A stretch of DNA of 64,000 bases from Paenibacillus sp. yr247 (GCF_900103825.1 NZ_FNIF01000009.1:118419-182418), one strand, 5' to 3'; numbered from the stretch's first letter, positions 51,793 through 62,326 are shown. Notes: a model not told the origin generated them from the sequence alone. A program made the numbers and translations.

Positions 51793-52782
51793 GTGACAAC
51801 TATTAAAGACGTAGCATTGCGGGCGGGAGTAGCGGTTTCTACCGCTTCTTACGCACTCAGCGGAAGCTCGAAGATTAGTCGAACTACCCGTGAGAAGGTT
51901 CAGCAAGCGGCGAAGGAACTGAACTATCAGAAAAACGGTTTTGCTATGGATCTCAAACGAAGATCATCGAAAACGATCTTGCTTATCTTGAAAGATTTAT
52001 CCGGTCCCTACTATTCCGAACTAATCCGTGGCGTGCAAGCGGTTACAATATCGAACGGATTTGATCTGATCGCTTGCAGCTCGGTAGGCGGGAGTGACTC
52101 GACGGCTTATAAGTTCTTAACGGAGCGGCGAGTTGACGGAGCGATCGTTCTTGATAAGAATATTGAAACGGATTTTTTGCGGGACACAGCCCGCGAAGGG
52201 TGCCCGATCGTGTGCCTTGACCGAATCATTGATAGCGATTTCATTATGAACATTTCGGCGGATAATATCCAAGGGGGGTTTCTCGCCGCGGAACATCTGA
52301 TTCAATTGGGGCATCGGGATATCGGATGGATCGGCGGCCCGGTAACTTCTTTTAACAATCAACTACGAAAACAAGGGTTCCTTAATGCGCTGAAGCTGTA
52401 TGATATCCAAGAACGGCAAAAGTGGATGCTAGTCGGAAATTTTACCCAAGAGGGCGGATATCATGCGACTAAGTTGCTGCTGATGAACGAGCATCGTCCG
52501 ACAGCAATCTTTTATGCCAACGATGAAATGGCGTTAGGTGGGTACAAGGCCATTCGGGAAAAAGGTCTAAGCATTCCGGCAGACCTATCCGTCATCGGAT
52601 TTGACGATATTCACGTGGCTGAGTACATCCATCCGGCTTTAACGACAATACGTCAGCCGAAATTTGAAATCGGTACGATGGCCGCTCATTTGATCTTGCA
52701 GGCTCTTAGCGGGGAATATGTAAAAAGAAAGCACGAGCTAAGCATTGAATTAATCGCGCGCGATTCAACGATCCGCCGGTAA
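51793..52782 (+). CDS. LacI-family transcriptional regulator
   Basis: 329 residues, GTG start after AGGTGA. N-terminal helix-turn-helix (TIKDVALRAGVAVSTASYAL) with hinge helix, then a periplasmic-binding-like sugar domain (LLILKDLSGPYYSELIRGVQ, IVCLDRI, IGWIGGP, AIFYANDEMALGGYKAIRE, VIGFDDIHVAEY, TTIRQP). All landmarks are present. First gene of transporter operon 2. Confidence 0.95.
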   Translation: MTTIKDVALRAGVAVSTASYALSGSSKISRTTREKVQQAAKELNYQKNGFAMDLKRRSSKTILLILKDLSGPYYSELIRGVQAVTISNGFDLIACSSVGGSDSTAYKFLTERRVDGAIVLDKNIETDFLRDTAREGCPIVCLDRIIDSDFIMNISADNIQGGFLAAEHLIQLGHRDIGWIGGPVTSFNNQLRKQGFLNALKLYDIQERQKWMLVGNFTQEGGYHATKLLLMNEHRPTAIFYANDEMALGGYKAIREKGLSIPADLSVIGFDDIHVAEYIHPALTTIRQPKFEIGTMAAHLILQALSGEYVKRKHELSIELIARDSTIRR

Positions 52783-52799
52783 GCGAGAGGGAAACGGAG

Positions 52800-53735
52800 A
52801 TGAAACCAGCTATGATGCAAATGACGGAACGCCGTTCGCGGTTTCCAAAATGGTTAACCGATTGGGAATTGTATATGCTCTTGCTTCCGGGCTTGGCTTT
52901 TTTTCTTATCTTCAAATATGCGCCCATGTTCGGGATCGTGATGGCTTTTCAGGATTACAGTCCGTTTCAGGGCATTACTGGCAGCAAATGGGTGGGCTTT
53001 AAGCATTTTGCCGATATGTTCGCATATGACGGATTTTGGCGGCTTCTCAGAAATACGTTGCTGATCAGTTGTTATAATATCGTTTTTTATTTCCCCGCCC
53101 CTATTATCGTAGCGCTGATGCTAAATGAAATACGGAGGGAATGGTTTAAGAAGTCGGTGCAAACCATCATCTACTTGCCGCATTTTATTTCATGGGTTGT
53201 CGTAGGTTCCATTACGTATTTTCTTTTAAATCCTGAGGAGGGCTTAATCAACCAACTTCTGACTCATAGCGGTATGCACTCCATGCCGTTCCTGACCGAT
53301 TCCAATTGGTTCAGAACAATTATTGTATCGCAAAGCATCTGGAAAGAAGTGGGTTGGGGAACGATCATTTTCTTGGCAGCGCTTGCAGGTGTCGATCCTC
53401 AGCTGTACGAAGCCGCCGTGGTGGACGGGGCAGGCCGATGGCGTCAGCTGTGGCATGTGACGCTTCCGGCGCTGCGCAGTACGATCATAGTCTTGCTTAT
53501 TCTGCGTCTTGGCCATGTGCTGGATGTCGGGTTCGAACAAATCTTTCTCATGCTGAACGAACTCGTTTATCAAGTGGGGGACGTGTTCGATACTTATGTA
53601 TTCCGAGAAGGAATTACGGGCGGAAGGTTCAGTTTCGGCGTTGCGGTAGGTCTTTTCAAATCAGTTGTCGGTCTTATTCTTGTAATATCAGCAAATTGGC
53701 TGGCGAAAAAAGCCGGAGAAGAAGGCATTTACTAG
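52800..53735 (+). CDS. sugar ABC transporter permease (LplB type)
   Basis: 311 residues, 17 bases after lacI. Six membrane helices; FQDYSPFQGI after the first; EAA loop in YEAAVVDGAGRWRQLWHVTL; ends KAGEEGIY. Same family as the permease at 47924 but clearly a different copy. Partner of the next gene. Confidence 0.94.
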   Translation: MKPAMMQMTERRSRFPKWLTDWELYMLLLPGLAFFLIFKYAPMFGIVMAFQDYSPFQGITGSKWVGFKHFADMFAYDGFWRLLRNTLLISCYNIVFYFPAPIIVALMLNEIRREWFKKSVQTIIYLPHFISWVVVGSITYFLLNPEEGLINQLLTHSGMHSMPFLTDSNWFRTIIVSQSIWKEVGWGTIIFLAALAGVDPQLYEAAVVDGAGRWRQLWHVTLPALRSTIIVLLILRLGHVLDVGFEQIFLMLNELVYQVGDVFDTYVFREGITGGRFSFGVAVGLFKSVVGLILVISANWLAKKAGEEGIY

Positions 53736-53745
53736 GGGGCAATTT

Positions 53746-54627
53746 ATGCGTATCGGAGAGACGTGGAGCAGCAAACTATTAGACGGCGTGAATATATTGC
53801 TTGTGGTTGTTATATCGCTTTTAACGCTGTCTCCGTTCCTTTATATAGTGGCCACTTCGATTTCGCCTATCGATCAAGTGCTTCGCGGCGGTATCATTCT
53901 CTGGCCGGAACGGATTATATGGGATGCATATAAAGTGATTTTGTATAACAGTAATTTTGTTCGTTCCATATATGTGACGTTATTCGCCACTATTGTAGGA
54001 ACGCTTGTCAATTTGGTTATGACCGCATTCATGGCGTATCCGTTGGCGAAGAAACGCTTGCGCGGCAGAGGATTCATTATGTTCTTTGTTCTGTTCAGCA
54101 TGCTTTTTAGCGGCGGTATGATCCCTACCTACATTATCGTCAAATCGATGGGGCTGTTCAACACGGTATGGGCGCTAATTTTACCTGGTGCTATAAGCGC
54201 TTTCAATTTGATCATATTAAAAAATTTTTTCCAGGGTATCCCTGAAGAATTGGAAGAAGCGGCAAGAATCGACGGCTGCCGAAACTTCGGAGTTCTGTTC
54301 AAGATCGTACTGCCCCTATCTATGCCGGCTCTCGCGACGTTTACGCTGTTTTACGCAGTGGGCAACTGGAACCAATTTTTTAACGCCGTGTTATACATAA
54401 CAAAGCCCGGGCTTTGGACCGTTCAAGTATTTTTGCGGCAAATGATTTTCCAAGGCTCAACGCAGGATGTGCTTGGACAGGCCGGGTTGGTAACGGATAT
54501 TCAAGTGATCCCGACTACGATCCAAATGGCCGCCATCATAATAGCCACCTTACCGATCTTGCTTGTATATCCTTTTCTGCAAAAGCATTTTGCCAAAGGG
54601 GTCCTGCTGGGCTCCGTGAAGGGCTGA
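53746..54627 (+). CDS. sugar ABC transporter permease (YtcP/LplC type)
   Basis: 293 residues. Membrane helices from VNILLVVVISLLTLSPFLYI on; the loop SISPIDQVLRGGIILWPERI; EAA loop in LEEAARIDGCRNFGVLFKIV; ends KHFAKGVLLGSVKG. Pairs with the preceding permease in uptake system 2. Confidence 0.94.
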   Translation: MRIGETWSSKLLDGVNILLVVVISLLTLSPFLYIVATSISPIDQVLRGGIILWPERIIWDAYKVILYNSNFVRSIYVTLFATIVGTLVNLVMTAFMAYPLAKKRLRGRGFIMFFVLFSMLFSGGMIPTYIIVKSMGLFNTVWALILPGAISAFNLIILKNFFQGIPEELEEAARIDGCRNFGVLFKIVLPLSMPALATFTLFYAVGNWNQFFNAVLYITKPGLWTVQVFLRQMIFQGSTQDVLGQAGLVTDIQVIPTTIQMAAIIIATLPILLVYPFLQKHFAKGVLLGSVKG

Positions 54628-54726
54628 ATGAGCTCACGTTTATCAGCCGGTATCGGGATGTCGAACGGCAGTTCCTACTGTTGTTCTGTCCAAATATTTA
54701 GAACTTCTAGGAAGGGGAAAAATGAA

Positions 54727-56238
54727 ATGAAAAGTTTTAAAATTGTGGGGTCGGTGCTTGCCGCCGGCTTGCTCGTCGGGTCGGTCATCGGTTGTTCAAG
54801 CACTGCGGATCAGAAGTCCTCGGCAACAGGTTCGAAGCCTGAAGCCAAACAGAAAATCAGCTTTATGTATCCGCTTTACAACAATCCTCCGAAAAAAACC
54901 GAAGCATGGAAATACATGGAGGACAAGCTGAATATCGAATTTGATGCACAGGCCATTCCTTCGGCTCAATACAGCGATAAGCTGCAAGCTTCGATCGCCG
55001 CAAACGATTTGCCGGACATTACTCATTATACGTCCTTTCCCGACCCTAAGCTCGTAACTTATGCCAAGCAAGGGGCTTTCCTGCAGTTGGACGACCTGAT
55101 TAAAGATACGAAGAATATAAAAAATTTGCCGAAGGAAATGTGGGACCTCATCAAGGTAGACGGTAAAACGTACGGCATTCCGCGTCCGGCTCCTCAGGGC
55201 CGTGCGGTTGTGATCCGCAAAGATTGGTTGGATAACCTCGGCTTGCCGATTCCGAAGACGCTGGATGACTTTTATAATGTGGCCGTAAAGTTTGCCAATG
55301 CGGATCCGGACAAAAACGGAAAGAACGACACGGTCGGCATAATTCTGAATCAAACGATGGATTGGCATCTGGATCCGATCTTCATGGCTTTCGATACAGG
55401 CAACGGTTGGCGCAAAATGGAGGACGGAACGCTGATGAGCACCTCCATTGCGCCACAGCGCAAAGAGGCGCTTGCTTGGCTGCATAAATTATATGATGTC
55501 GGCGGTATCGACAAAAACTTTACGATCATGAAAGACAACCAGATGTGGGAAAAGCTTGAAAGCGGCAAAGCGGGGTTATTCTTAGGCGCTCAGACCAACG
55601 ACTTTCCGCGCTTCGTAGCGAACCTGAAGAAGGTCGATCCTAAGGCGGAATTGATCATGATCCAACCTCCTGTCGGACAGAACGGCAAAACCGGTTATCC
55701 GATCGGCTCAGGGTTTTTCGGAGAATTCGTTTTGCCGGCTAAGATTGACAAAGCCAAAGCAAAGAAAGCGATTGAGCTGCTGGATTGGCAGATCGGCCAA
55801 GAAGGAGTGAATTTGAGGAAGGAGGGGGTCGAAGGTGTTGATTTCAAAAAGAACGCCGACGGAACGATCGCGATGATCGGTAACAAATATACGGAAGACG
55901 GGGTAGCGAACCTGATCTGGAACGTTCCGAACGATCCGACGAACATCATCGCATTAGATGCTCCGGCCGAGATTCAAAAGGCTCAGAAGGCTAACCTGGA
56001 GAACATCGACAAACTGAATGTGACCAACCCTTCCATCGGTTTCGTACCTTCCGACGCCGTGCGCGAAAAGAAGACAGAGCTTGACAAAACGGCTCGCGAA
56101 GTATCTGTCAAAATTGTGACCGGGGAGCTGCCGATCGAGGCCTTCGACAAGTTCGTTCAGGATTGGAAGTCCAAAGGCGGAGACGCTTATACTAAAGAAT
56201 TAAATGAATGGTATAAAGTTAAACAATCCGGTAAGTAA
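54727..56238 (+). CDS. extracellular sugar-binding lipoprotein (ABC uptake system 2)
   Basis: 503 residues from ATG 54727, GGAAGGGG upstream. Lipobox SVIGC (Cys23). Mature domain: KISFMYPLYNNPPKKTEAWK, LPDITHYTSFPDP, TYGIPRPAPQGRAVVIRKDW, DPDKNGKNDTVGI (a calcium-loop-like stretch usual in this family). It is the binding protein for the permeases just upstream. Here it follows the permeases rather than leading them, the reverse of system 1. Confidence 0.93.
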   Translation: MKSFKIVGSVLAAGLLVGSVIGCSSTADQKSSATGSKPEAKQKISFMYPLYNNPPKKTEAWKYMEDKLNIEFDAQAIPSAQYSDKLQASIAANDLPDITHYTSFPDPKLVTYAKQGAFLQLDDLIKDTKNIKNLPKEMWDLIKVDGKTYGIPRPAPQGRAVVIRKDWLDNLGLPIPKTLDDFYNVAVKFANADPDKNGKNDTVGIILNQTMDWHLDPIFMAFDTGNGWRKMEDGTLMSTSIAPQRKEALAWLHKLYDVGGIDKNFTIMKDNQMWEKLESGKAGLFLGAQTNDFPRFVANLKKVDPKAELIMIQPPVGQNGKTGYPIGSGFFGEFVLPAKIDKAKAKKAIELLDWQIGQEGVNLRKEGVEGVDFKKNADGTIAMIGNKYTEDGVANLIWNVPNDPTNIIALDAPAEIQKAQKANLENIDKLNVTNPSIGFVPSDAVREKKTELDKTAREVSVKIVTGELPIEAFDKFVQDWKSKGGDAYTKELNEWYKVKQSGK

Positions 56239-56418
56239 TAAAAAGCTAGGGGGTTGGACAAACGTTTCCGGCCCCTGTTTTATGAAAATTGCTCGCTCAA
56301 CTAAAGGGCATTTTAACACAACTAACTGCACATGGGGAATTCGCTTCGACTTTCAGGTCGATAGACGGGCGGCAACGCCTACGTATTTATGAACATATAG
56401 ATTAGGAGATGATGCGAC

Positions 56419-57441
56419 ATGTCAGTATTGCGCGGTGCCGTTATCGGATATGGTGGTGCTTTCAACATGGGGAAGCAGCATGCCGGACAAATGATAAAGA
56501 ACGGGATCAGCTTTGTTGCGGCTTGTGACCTGGATGCCGGACGCATGGAGCAGGCCAAGCAGGATTTTCCGGAGATTCGCACGTTTACTGACCCGACGGA
56601 GCTGATCTCACAGAACGATATTGATCTCATCACCGTGATTACTCCACATAACACGCACGCGAGCTTGGCCAAACAAATTTTAAGCGCCGGCAAGCATTGC
56701 ATTTTGGAGAAGCCGATGTGCATCTTTACCAAAGACGCGTACGAAATGGTCAAATTGTCCCAGGAAAAAGGAAAGATGCTGTCCGTTTACCATAACCGCC
56801 GGTGGGACGGCTGGTATTTGACGCTGAAGCAATTAATCGAGAAGGAAATCCTCGGAGATATATTCCATATGGAATTTTGCATGGGCGGATATAAATCCCC
56901 AGGCAACTGGTGGCGTTCGAACAAAGAGATCTCCGGCGGTGCACTGTACGACTGGGGTGCGCATCTGGTAGATTACGCGCTTGGCATCATTCCCGGAAAA
57001 ATCAAATCAGTCAGAGGCTTCATACATAATCGGGTCTGGCACGAATATTCCAATGAAGATCATGTCGACAGCATCGTTCAAATGGAAAACGGTGCTGTCA
57101 TCCAAATTCAAATTTCGAACATCGCCTTCGCCGGCAAGCCCCACATCCGCGTGCTCGGCACGAAGGGCGGGATCATCGACGCCAACATGTTTGACGGCGA
57201 GCTTACGCTTTTCACCGAAATCAACGGTGTAAAGGTAGAAACTAAGGTGCCATGCGTTAAGGATCAAGGCGATAAATATTATGAAAATATTGCTGCTCAC
57301 TTGTACAAAGGGGAAGAGTTGATTGTCAAGCCGGAGCAAGCGATGCGAAACATCGCCGTTATCGAAACGACGGAGCGTTCCGCAGCGGAAGGAAAAGAAC
57401 TTCCTGTTCCGCATGAAGACATCGTAAAATCAGTCGGATAA
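56419..57441 (+). CDS. Gfo/Idh/MocA-family oxidoreductase
   Basis: 340 residues. NAD(P)-dependent sugar dehydrogenase fold: N-terminal Rossmann segment (GAVIGYGGAFNMGKQHAGQM), DLITVITPHNTHASLAKQIL, the EKPMC motif that carries the catalytic Lys, and LYDWGAHLVDYALGI with the active-site His. Probably oxidises a sugar brought in by uptake system 2. The 180 bases upstream hold no gene I can see. Confidence 0.93.
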   Translation: MSVLRGAVIGYGGAFNMGKQHAGQMIKNGISFVAACDLDAGRMEQAKQDFPEIRTFTDPTELISQNDIDLITVITPHNTHASLAKQILSAGKHCILEKPMCIFTKDAYEMVKLSQEKGKMLSVYHNRRWDGWYLTLKQLIEKEILGDIFHMEFCMGGYKSPGNWWRSNKEISGGALYDWGAHLVDYALGIIPGKIKSVRGFIHNRVWHEYSNEDHVDSIVQMENGAVIQIQISNIAFAGKPHIRVLGTKGGIIDANMFDGELTLFTEINGVKVETKVPCVKDQGDKYYENIAAHLYKGEELIVKPEQAMRNIAVIETTERSAAEGKELPVPHEDIVKSVG

Positions 57442-57741
57442 CGTTCCATGCAAGCAATATGCCAATGACGGGATGTAAAAAAAATGACAAGCAGGCTGCC
57501 GACATCGGCGGCCCTGTTGATTCTACGAACAGATGCCGGAGGTCCTTCTCTCGAGCGAACCGGTAGAGGTGGCTTTTGTCTCGTATCCCTTCTTTTTAGT
57601 TGAAATTTTCACTATCATTCATTTTAACGGAAGTGAGCGTATAGTTTGGGAAATCTACGAAAAATGTGGGGAATAGAAGAGGCATGATTGGAGCGGCATC
57701 ACAAATCTGTGAATATGGAAGTACATAGGAGGGATGAGAGC

Positions 57742-58503
57742 ATGACTAAAATAGCAGGAGCACAGCTTTATACAATACGGGACTATGCGAAAACACCGGA
57801 GGCCATTGAGGAATCTCTCAAAAGGATCAAAGAGATCGGGTATACCACCGTCCAGGCATCGGGGCTCGGTCCTATCCCAGCGGAGGAGTTGGCTGCCATT
57901 GTCCGTTCCCTCGGCTTGAAGATTGTACTGATACATACTCCTATTACCAAGTTTACGAACGATTTGGACGTGCTCATTAAGGATCACCATACCTTGGGCT
58001 GCGGTTTGGCGGGGATTGGCGGACTCCCTCAAGAATACCGCAATGCCGAGGGGTATGCCGTCTTTGCCAAGAGGTTTACGGCGATAGCCGATGAGCTGGG
58101 GAAAAACGGGCTGAAGTTCAGCTATCATAACCATCATTTCGAGTTTCAAAAGTATGGAGACAGATTGGGCATAGAGATTCTTGCGGAGGCAACCAACCCG
58201 GAAACCTTTCTGTTTACATTGGATACTTATTGGGTGCAGGCCGGCGGAGCCGACCCCAGTGCATGGATTCGCAAACTGAACGGCAGAATTGAGGCTATCC
58301 ATCTGAAGGATATGACCATTATCGATAATCAGCAGATCATGACTGAAATTATGGAAGGCAACCTTCAGTGGCCTGAAATCTTTAGCGCCTGTGAGGAGGC
58401 CGGGGTCAAATGGTACCTGGTCGAACGTGATGAAGGCCCGAAGGATGCGTTCGAAAGCTTGAGAATCAGCTATAATAATCTCAGAGAAGCAGGGTTCGTA
58501 TAA
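57742..58503 (+). CDS. sugar phosphate isomerase/epimerase-family protein
   Basis: 253 residues from ATG 57742 with AGGAGGGATGAG upstream. A xylose-isomerase-like TIM barrel: AGAQLYTIRDYAKTPEAIEE, GYTTVQASGLGPIP, FSYHNHHFEFQKYGD (metal-binding His), FTLDTYWVQAGGADP, IEAIHLKDM, YLVERDEGPKDAFESL. Works on the product of sugar dehydrogenases such as the upstream gene. The 300 bases between them hold a hairpin (CAGGC-GCCG/CGGC-GCCCTG) and no gene. Confidence 0.92.
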   Translation: MTKIAGAQLYTIRDYAKTPEAIEESLKRIKEIGYTTVQASGLGPIPAEELAAIVRSLGLKIVLIHTPITKFTNDLDVLIKDHHTLGCGLAGIGGLPQEYRNAEGYAVFAKRFTAIADELGKNGLKFSYHNHHFEFQKYGDRLGIEILAEATNPETFLFTLDTYWVQAGGADPSAWIRKLNGRIEAIHLKDMTIIDNQQIMTEIMEGNLQWPEIFSACEEAGVKWYLVERDEGPKDAFESLRISYNNLREAGFV

Positions 58504-58643
58504 ATATGTAATTCATATAGCTAAGAATGCCATGAGGCTGTCCCAAAAGTAACTACTAATTGGACAAATTCAATAGTTAGAAAAGGTAAAGCATCAAGCG
58601 GCGACGAATTGTGGATTTAGGTTTAGTCTTTAGTTTGTTCCTC

Positions 58644-58705
58644 AAAAAGCGACGGTACGGTCAGTGGCGTTCGAAAGACGCTTCCTAATGTACCGTCGCT
58701 TTTTT
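58644..58705. terminator. strong bidirectional terminator
   Basis: AAAAAGCGACGGTAC (58644-58658) pairs with GTACCGTCGCTTTTTT (58690-58705), with an inner hairpin. It serves the plus-strand isomerase and the end of the minus-strand relic. Confidence 0.85.
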
Positions 58706-59210
58706 AGTTGATTTTGGGGGCTTGAAACACCTTTCTTTACTAGGTTTGTAGCTTCTCATTTTGTAGCATCTTGTAGTCTTCCTAGTATCAGCTTCGGGTG
58801 TTCGTAACTCTAGTATCAGAAAGAGATCATTAAGTTGGAGGTAGAATGGCTCGATAAGTTCCCACGCCCGGGCAAGAGTGGCGGGAACGGAGCCGACATG
58901 AAAAATGGGAGTTTTGTCTATCCAGAGGTACTCCCTAGCAAATTCGATTTTTTGCTTTCTTCATCCACGTTTACGTAAATGTCCGTTCTATTGACGTAAG
59001 GCTTGTGCCAGCTGTGTTTGTAGTTCTCAGCGCGAAGCAGCTGACATTGCCCTTACCTAGACTTTGTCGTCACCACTGTTGATGATGATGTAAACATTCC
59101 TTTCGAATGTTTCCTTCAACTTCCGGAGAATTTGCTCGGCTGATGTCCGTGATTTTTCGTACGCATTCTCAGTTATAAGATGACCTCCCACAACGAAGAG
59201 CGCAGTAAAT
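58685..59210 (-). pseudogene. decayed minus-strand gene, family unknown
   Basis: Reading the minus strand from about 59210, coding-like pieces appear in shifting frames: LFVVGGHLITENAYEKSRTS and AEQILRKLKETFERNVYIII, then a stop and shift, NYKHSWHKPYVNRTDIYVNV, then a clean 3' end (IEFAREYLWIDKTPIFHVGS, VPATLARAWELIEPFYLQLN, DLFLILELRTPEADT) stopping at 58685. At least one stop and two shifts make it a relic. The family is not recognised. 58504-58640 shows no gene, only an IS-end-like GAGGCTGTCCCAAAAG at 58532. Confidence 0.5.
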
Positions 59211-59449
59211 ATATATCCTAACTGGTTGAATGGATAATCAGGTAAATTAAAACGTTATCTCTCTTATACAAAAGGGTCATAATTTCGGCTCCTGATCGCA
59301 AGCAGATGCCATTTCCTTTTTAAGAATATTTTTTGATGAAAAAATTTCAACACATTACGACAATAATTTCCAAATTATTCTTGTGCTTATAGATCTTTTG
59401 TCCTACTATAGAATATAGGACTTATAAAGGAGTGGGATCACACTAGAAT

Positions 59450-59757
59450 GAACTTCAGGGTTTCACCTAAAACATATCTCTTCTTTTGGCGATTTAATGG
59501 TCGAATATACAGAACGAATGATCCATACTTGGGTTAACTCGGAAGAAAGACCTATTCACCGCGATATGACGGAATTAGCTTTAGAAATTATCAATAAAAC
59601 AATGTTCGGTCATACAATTACAGAGGATGTTGAAAAGATCGGGGAAATCATCGAAATGGGAAGCCGAAGGAATATTCAACAAGCAAAGAGAGATACTCTT
59701 TCTTCTTTTTATTATCATCCAGTTTGTATTCGACATCAGTTGGAGTATCAAGGGTAA
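59450..59757 (+). pseudogene. cytochrome P450 fragment
   Basis: About 100 codons: HLKHISSFGDLMVEYTERMI, HTWVNSEERPIHRDMTELAL, EIINKTMFGHTITEDVEKIG. This is the helix C-D region of a P450, where K-HI-S-G-M-E-T-MI-W is the usual phrase. The I helix, the ExxR motif and the heme Cys loop are all absent, and the 5' part is missing too, so it is a deletion remnant. 59211-59449 and 59758-60095 hold no gene I can see. Confidence 0.65.
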
Positions 59758-60095
59758 AAACAATATTTCCTTGTACACCAATCTTAGAAATGTGAATGTT
59801 TTTTACTAAACTCGGTTCCCTCAACATTCCACTTTATTTAGCCCAAATCCTTATTTGAAATATTACCCACCAACAGATTTGTTACTTACATCTGTAAAAA
59901 CCACATTCGTATCAGATTCCATAGTGTCACCTAGGGGAATGGAATACGTATTTCCATCTTCACCATTATGAATTTTACCCCTGACTTGGGAAGAATTAAA
60001 GGATTGAGTGGATGAAGAGAATGTGGTACATTCGTATCCATCATGGTCTCATTTTTATGTACATGGTATATGAGAAGTAATGAGGTGAATAGAGC

Positions 60096-60851
60096 ATGCA
60101 TTACATCGTTATCGATCTCGAATTCAACGGTAGGCAGCATTATGACATTTATCCTATGGAGATTATTGAAATTGGGGCTGTAAAATTAAATGAGCAGATG
60201 GAAATTATCGAGACATTCCAAAGCTTTATTCGTCCTAAATTTCCTTTAAATAGATTTGCATTGCAGTTTTGCGGTATCACCAAAGAAACGTTATTAAAAA
60301 GCAAGCCTTTTGAAGCGGTTATTAAAAAATTCAAAAAATTTTGCGGCACAGATTATAAGCTGATCGCATGGGGCGCCAGCGATTTCTTCACTTTAATGGT
60401 TGATTGCAAAGTAAATCATGTTCATACAGAATGGATCACTACTCAATTGTTGGACATGACGCGTCATTTTGATGGAGGCTTGCAGCAAGCTCTAGAGGAT
60501 CATGGCCTTCAGTTCATCGGACAAAGTCATTCTGCACTGGATGATGCTTTAAATGCTGCGCTTTTATTGAAGCTCAAACTAGGAATCGTAAGTGACATCA
60601 ACTATTTCACCCCAGATACTGTGAAAATATGTACGGGCGGCATCAAGAAATGGATCCTTATGTCGCTTGACAAAGCTATTGAAAATGACCAGATGTTAAG
60701 TTGGGACGATTTTTTAAAGAATCGGAATACTCAGAAGTATATCGCCATCATGAACTTAGCTGATCACGAAATCAGAATGGTTCAAAATCTCTTTATGAAG
60801 TTTGCGCATATGAAGTATGGTCGTAAAACAAAAAAATTATTATATGCTTAA
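60096..60851 (+). CDS. KapD-like 3'-5' exonuclease
   Basis: 251 residues; ATG after GAGGTGA. A DEDD-type exonuclease: VIDLEFNG (Exo I Asp-Glu), EIGAVKLN, FIRPKFPLN, CGITKE (Exo I continuation), LIAWGASDFFTL (Exo II Asp), and GQSHSALDDALNAALL (Exo III His-x4-Asp). Relatives include KapD, an inhibitor of the KinA pathway to sporulation in Bacillus. The 70-residue C-terminal extension is not part of the core fold. Intact amid decayed neighbours. Confidence 0.88.
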   Translation: MHYIVIDLEFNGRQHYDIYPMEIIEIGAVKLNEQMEIIETFQSFIRPKFPLNRFALQFCGITKETLLKSKPFEAVIKKFKKFCGTDYKLIAWGASDFFTLMVDCKVNHVHTEWITTQLLDMTRHFDGGLQQALEDHGLQFIGQSHSALDDALNAALLLKLKLGIVSDINYFTPDTVKICTGGIKKWILMSLDKAIENDQMLSWDDFLKNRNTQKYIAIMNLADHEIRMVQNLFMKFAHMKYGRKTKKLLYA

Positions 60852-61009
60852 ATGGCGTAGACCCCTATGAATGGGGTCTTTCTGTATTTATCGAACAATA
60901 AAAGAATAACAATTATTACTACCCAAAGTATAGAATAGCCGATCCACACTAATGTAAAGAATACTTATGCTTACGTAGAACATTTGAATCGAATCAAACA
61001 AAGATAGGG

Positions 61010-61363
61010 ATGGACAACACGATGGACGAATTAACTATGCAAGAGGTTTGTAGCTGGTTTGAAGCCAATAAAGACAAGAGCATCATGATTAAAAAAGAAG
61101 ATCAAGAAGATATAGATCAGATAGAAATTAACGTACATGACGTTGGACTCATGAGCTTTTCAGACACCTTAGACGCCTATTTATCGCCCAAAGCGATCGT
61201 GCTACGCGGAAGTGGAAGCATCGAGACAAATGATGGTGAAAAGCAAAGGCTTCCTGAAGATAGTTACGAAATTCCTTTCGACGGAAACTTCCATGGTATT
61301 CAAAATGAAAAAAGAATGGAGATTCAAACGGATCGCGCCTCTTACATGATCACCACTCAATAA
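61010..61363 (+). CDS. hypothetical protein
   Basis: 117 residues; ATG 61010, or ATG 61022, for which GGGATGGA could be the ribosome site. Acidic and soluble, beta-rich in the second half (KAIVLRGSGSIETNDGEKQR, SYEIPFDGNFHGIQNEKRME). No known family. It follows the exonuclease by 160 bases. Confidence 0.6.
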   Translation: MDNTMDELTMQEVCSWFEANKDKSIMIKKEDQEDIDQIEINVHDVGLMSFSDTLDAYLSPKAIVLRGSGSIETNDGEKQRLPEDSYEIPFDGNFHGIQNEKRMEIQTDRASYMITTQ

Positions 61364-61502
61364 CCGCAATCATAAAGCATCTGAAGGAGGGTGACTTTTG
61401 ACATAGACATATACTTGTCAACATTGATCGAAGACTGTTATGAAATATTTTGCAGTCTATGTTATTCCGAGTGGCTACAATCCTTGAAAGGATAAACGAA
61501 GT

Positions 61503-61529
61503 AAAAAGGGCGGAGTCTTCGCCTTTTTC
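61503..61529 (+). terminator. intrinsic terminator
   Basis: AAAAAGG-CG pairs with CG-CCTTTTT. The stretch 61364-61810 holds this hairpin and no gene I can see. Confidence 0.6.
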
Positions 61530-61814
61530 CTTTTTCTCGAACCTATTTTCTATGGTAAGAATCAGGACATTTGTCCATATTAACATTGTTCAATGTTATT
61601 CGAAGAGGGTTCTCTTCATCTAAGTATTTTGAATAATTGCATCGAGATTTCTTCTAACTAATATTCCAAGTTTGACAAACTAACATTATTTGGACATATG
61701 TATAAAAGTTAGTGTTTTGTGCCCATAAATCGGACACAACGCGATAAAGCCTTCCTTCGTTTGATCCAATTGTTCTTTAACTGACATTGTACAACTCTCC
61801 TTTTTAAATTGAAT

Positions 61815-62326
61815 ATTGGAGTGTTTGCTCCGTTTGTTCATGATCCTATCATTACGTTATTTTTATGGATTGTAAACTCCATTTTTTTCGCTATGCTGAC
61901 GAAGGTACAGAGTATATATCCGTTCATTTCCAATATCGGCCTATACAATTTTAAGAACGGCGCTTACACCGATGTAGTAGGGCAGTCGCCTGATCAAGAC
62001 ATGGTACACATCAGCTGTCCCAATACTTAGAGATGTTTCCGCTAAAAATAAACAGTTATCACATTGGAGCGCTTCAACTGCTGACGTTCCTCATCGTTCC
62101 TGAGTAAGCTTTTTCAGAGTCATCCAAATCCGCTATCGTACTCGATATTAAGTCTTACAACCAAAATACGATGAAAAGCATCAGCGTCACAACTCGTAAT
62201 GCAAGCAATTTCGTCATTGATGCTCACGGGACGTTACTCTCTCACTCCAACCCGGAATACTTCATGGACAATTTTTCACAGAAGGAATATATTCGTAACC
62301 TGCTCAATTCCACGAAAGCCAGCTGA
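61815..62326 (+). pseudogene. relic of a Cache-domain sensor protein
   Basis: Two coding-like islands in different frames. The first (FLWIVNSIFFAMLTKVQSIY, PFISNIGLYNFKNGAYTDVV) is like the membrane helix and first sensor strands of YesM/AraC-type sensors. The second (IVLDIKSYNQNTMKSIS, ASNFVIDAHGTLLSHSNPEY, FMDNFSQKEYIRNLLNS) is the membrane-distal strand pair of a dCache domain. Between and after them the frame is broken. No kinase or DNA-binding part remains. 62327-62770 holds no gene I can see. Confidence 0.6.
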
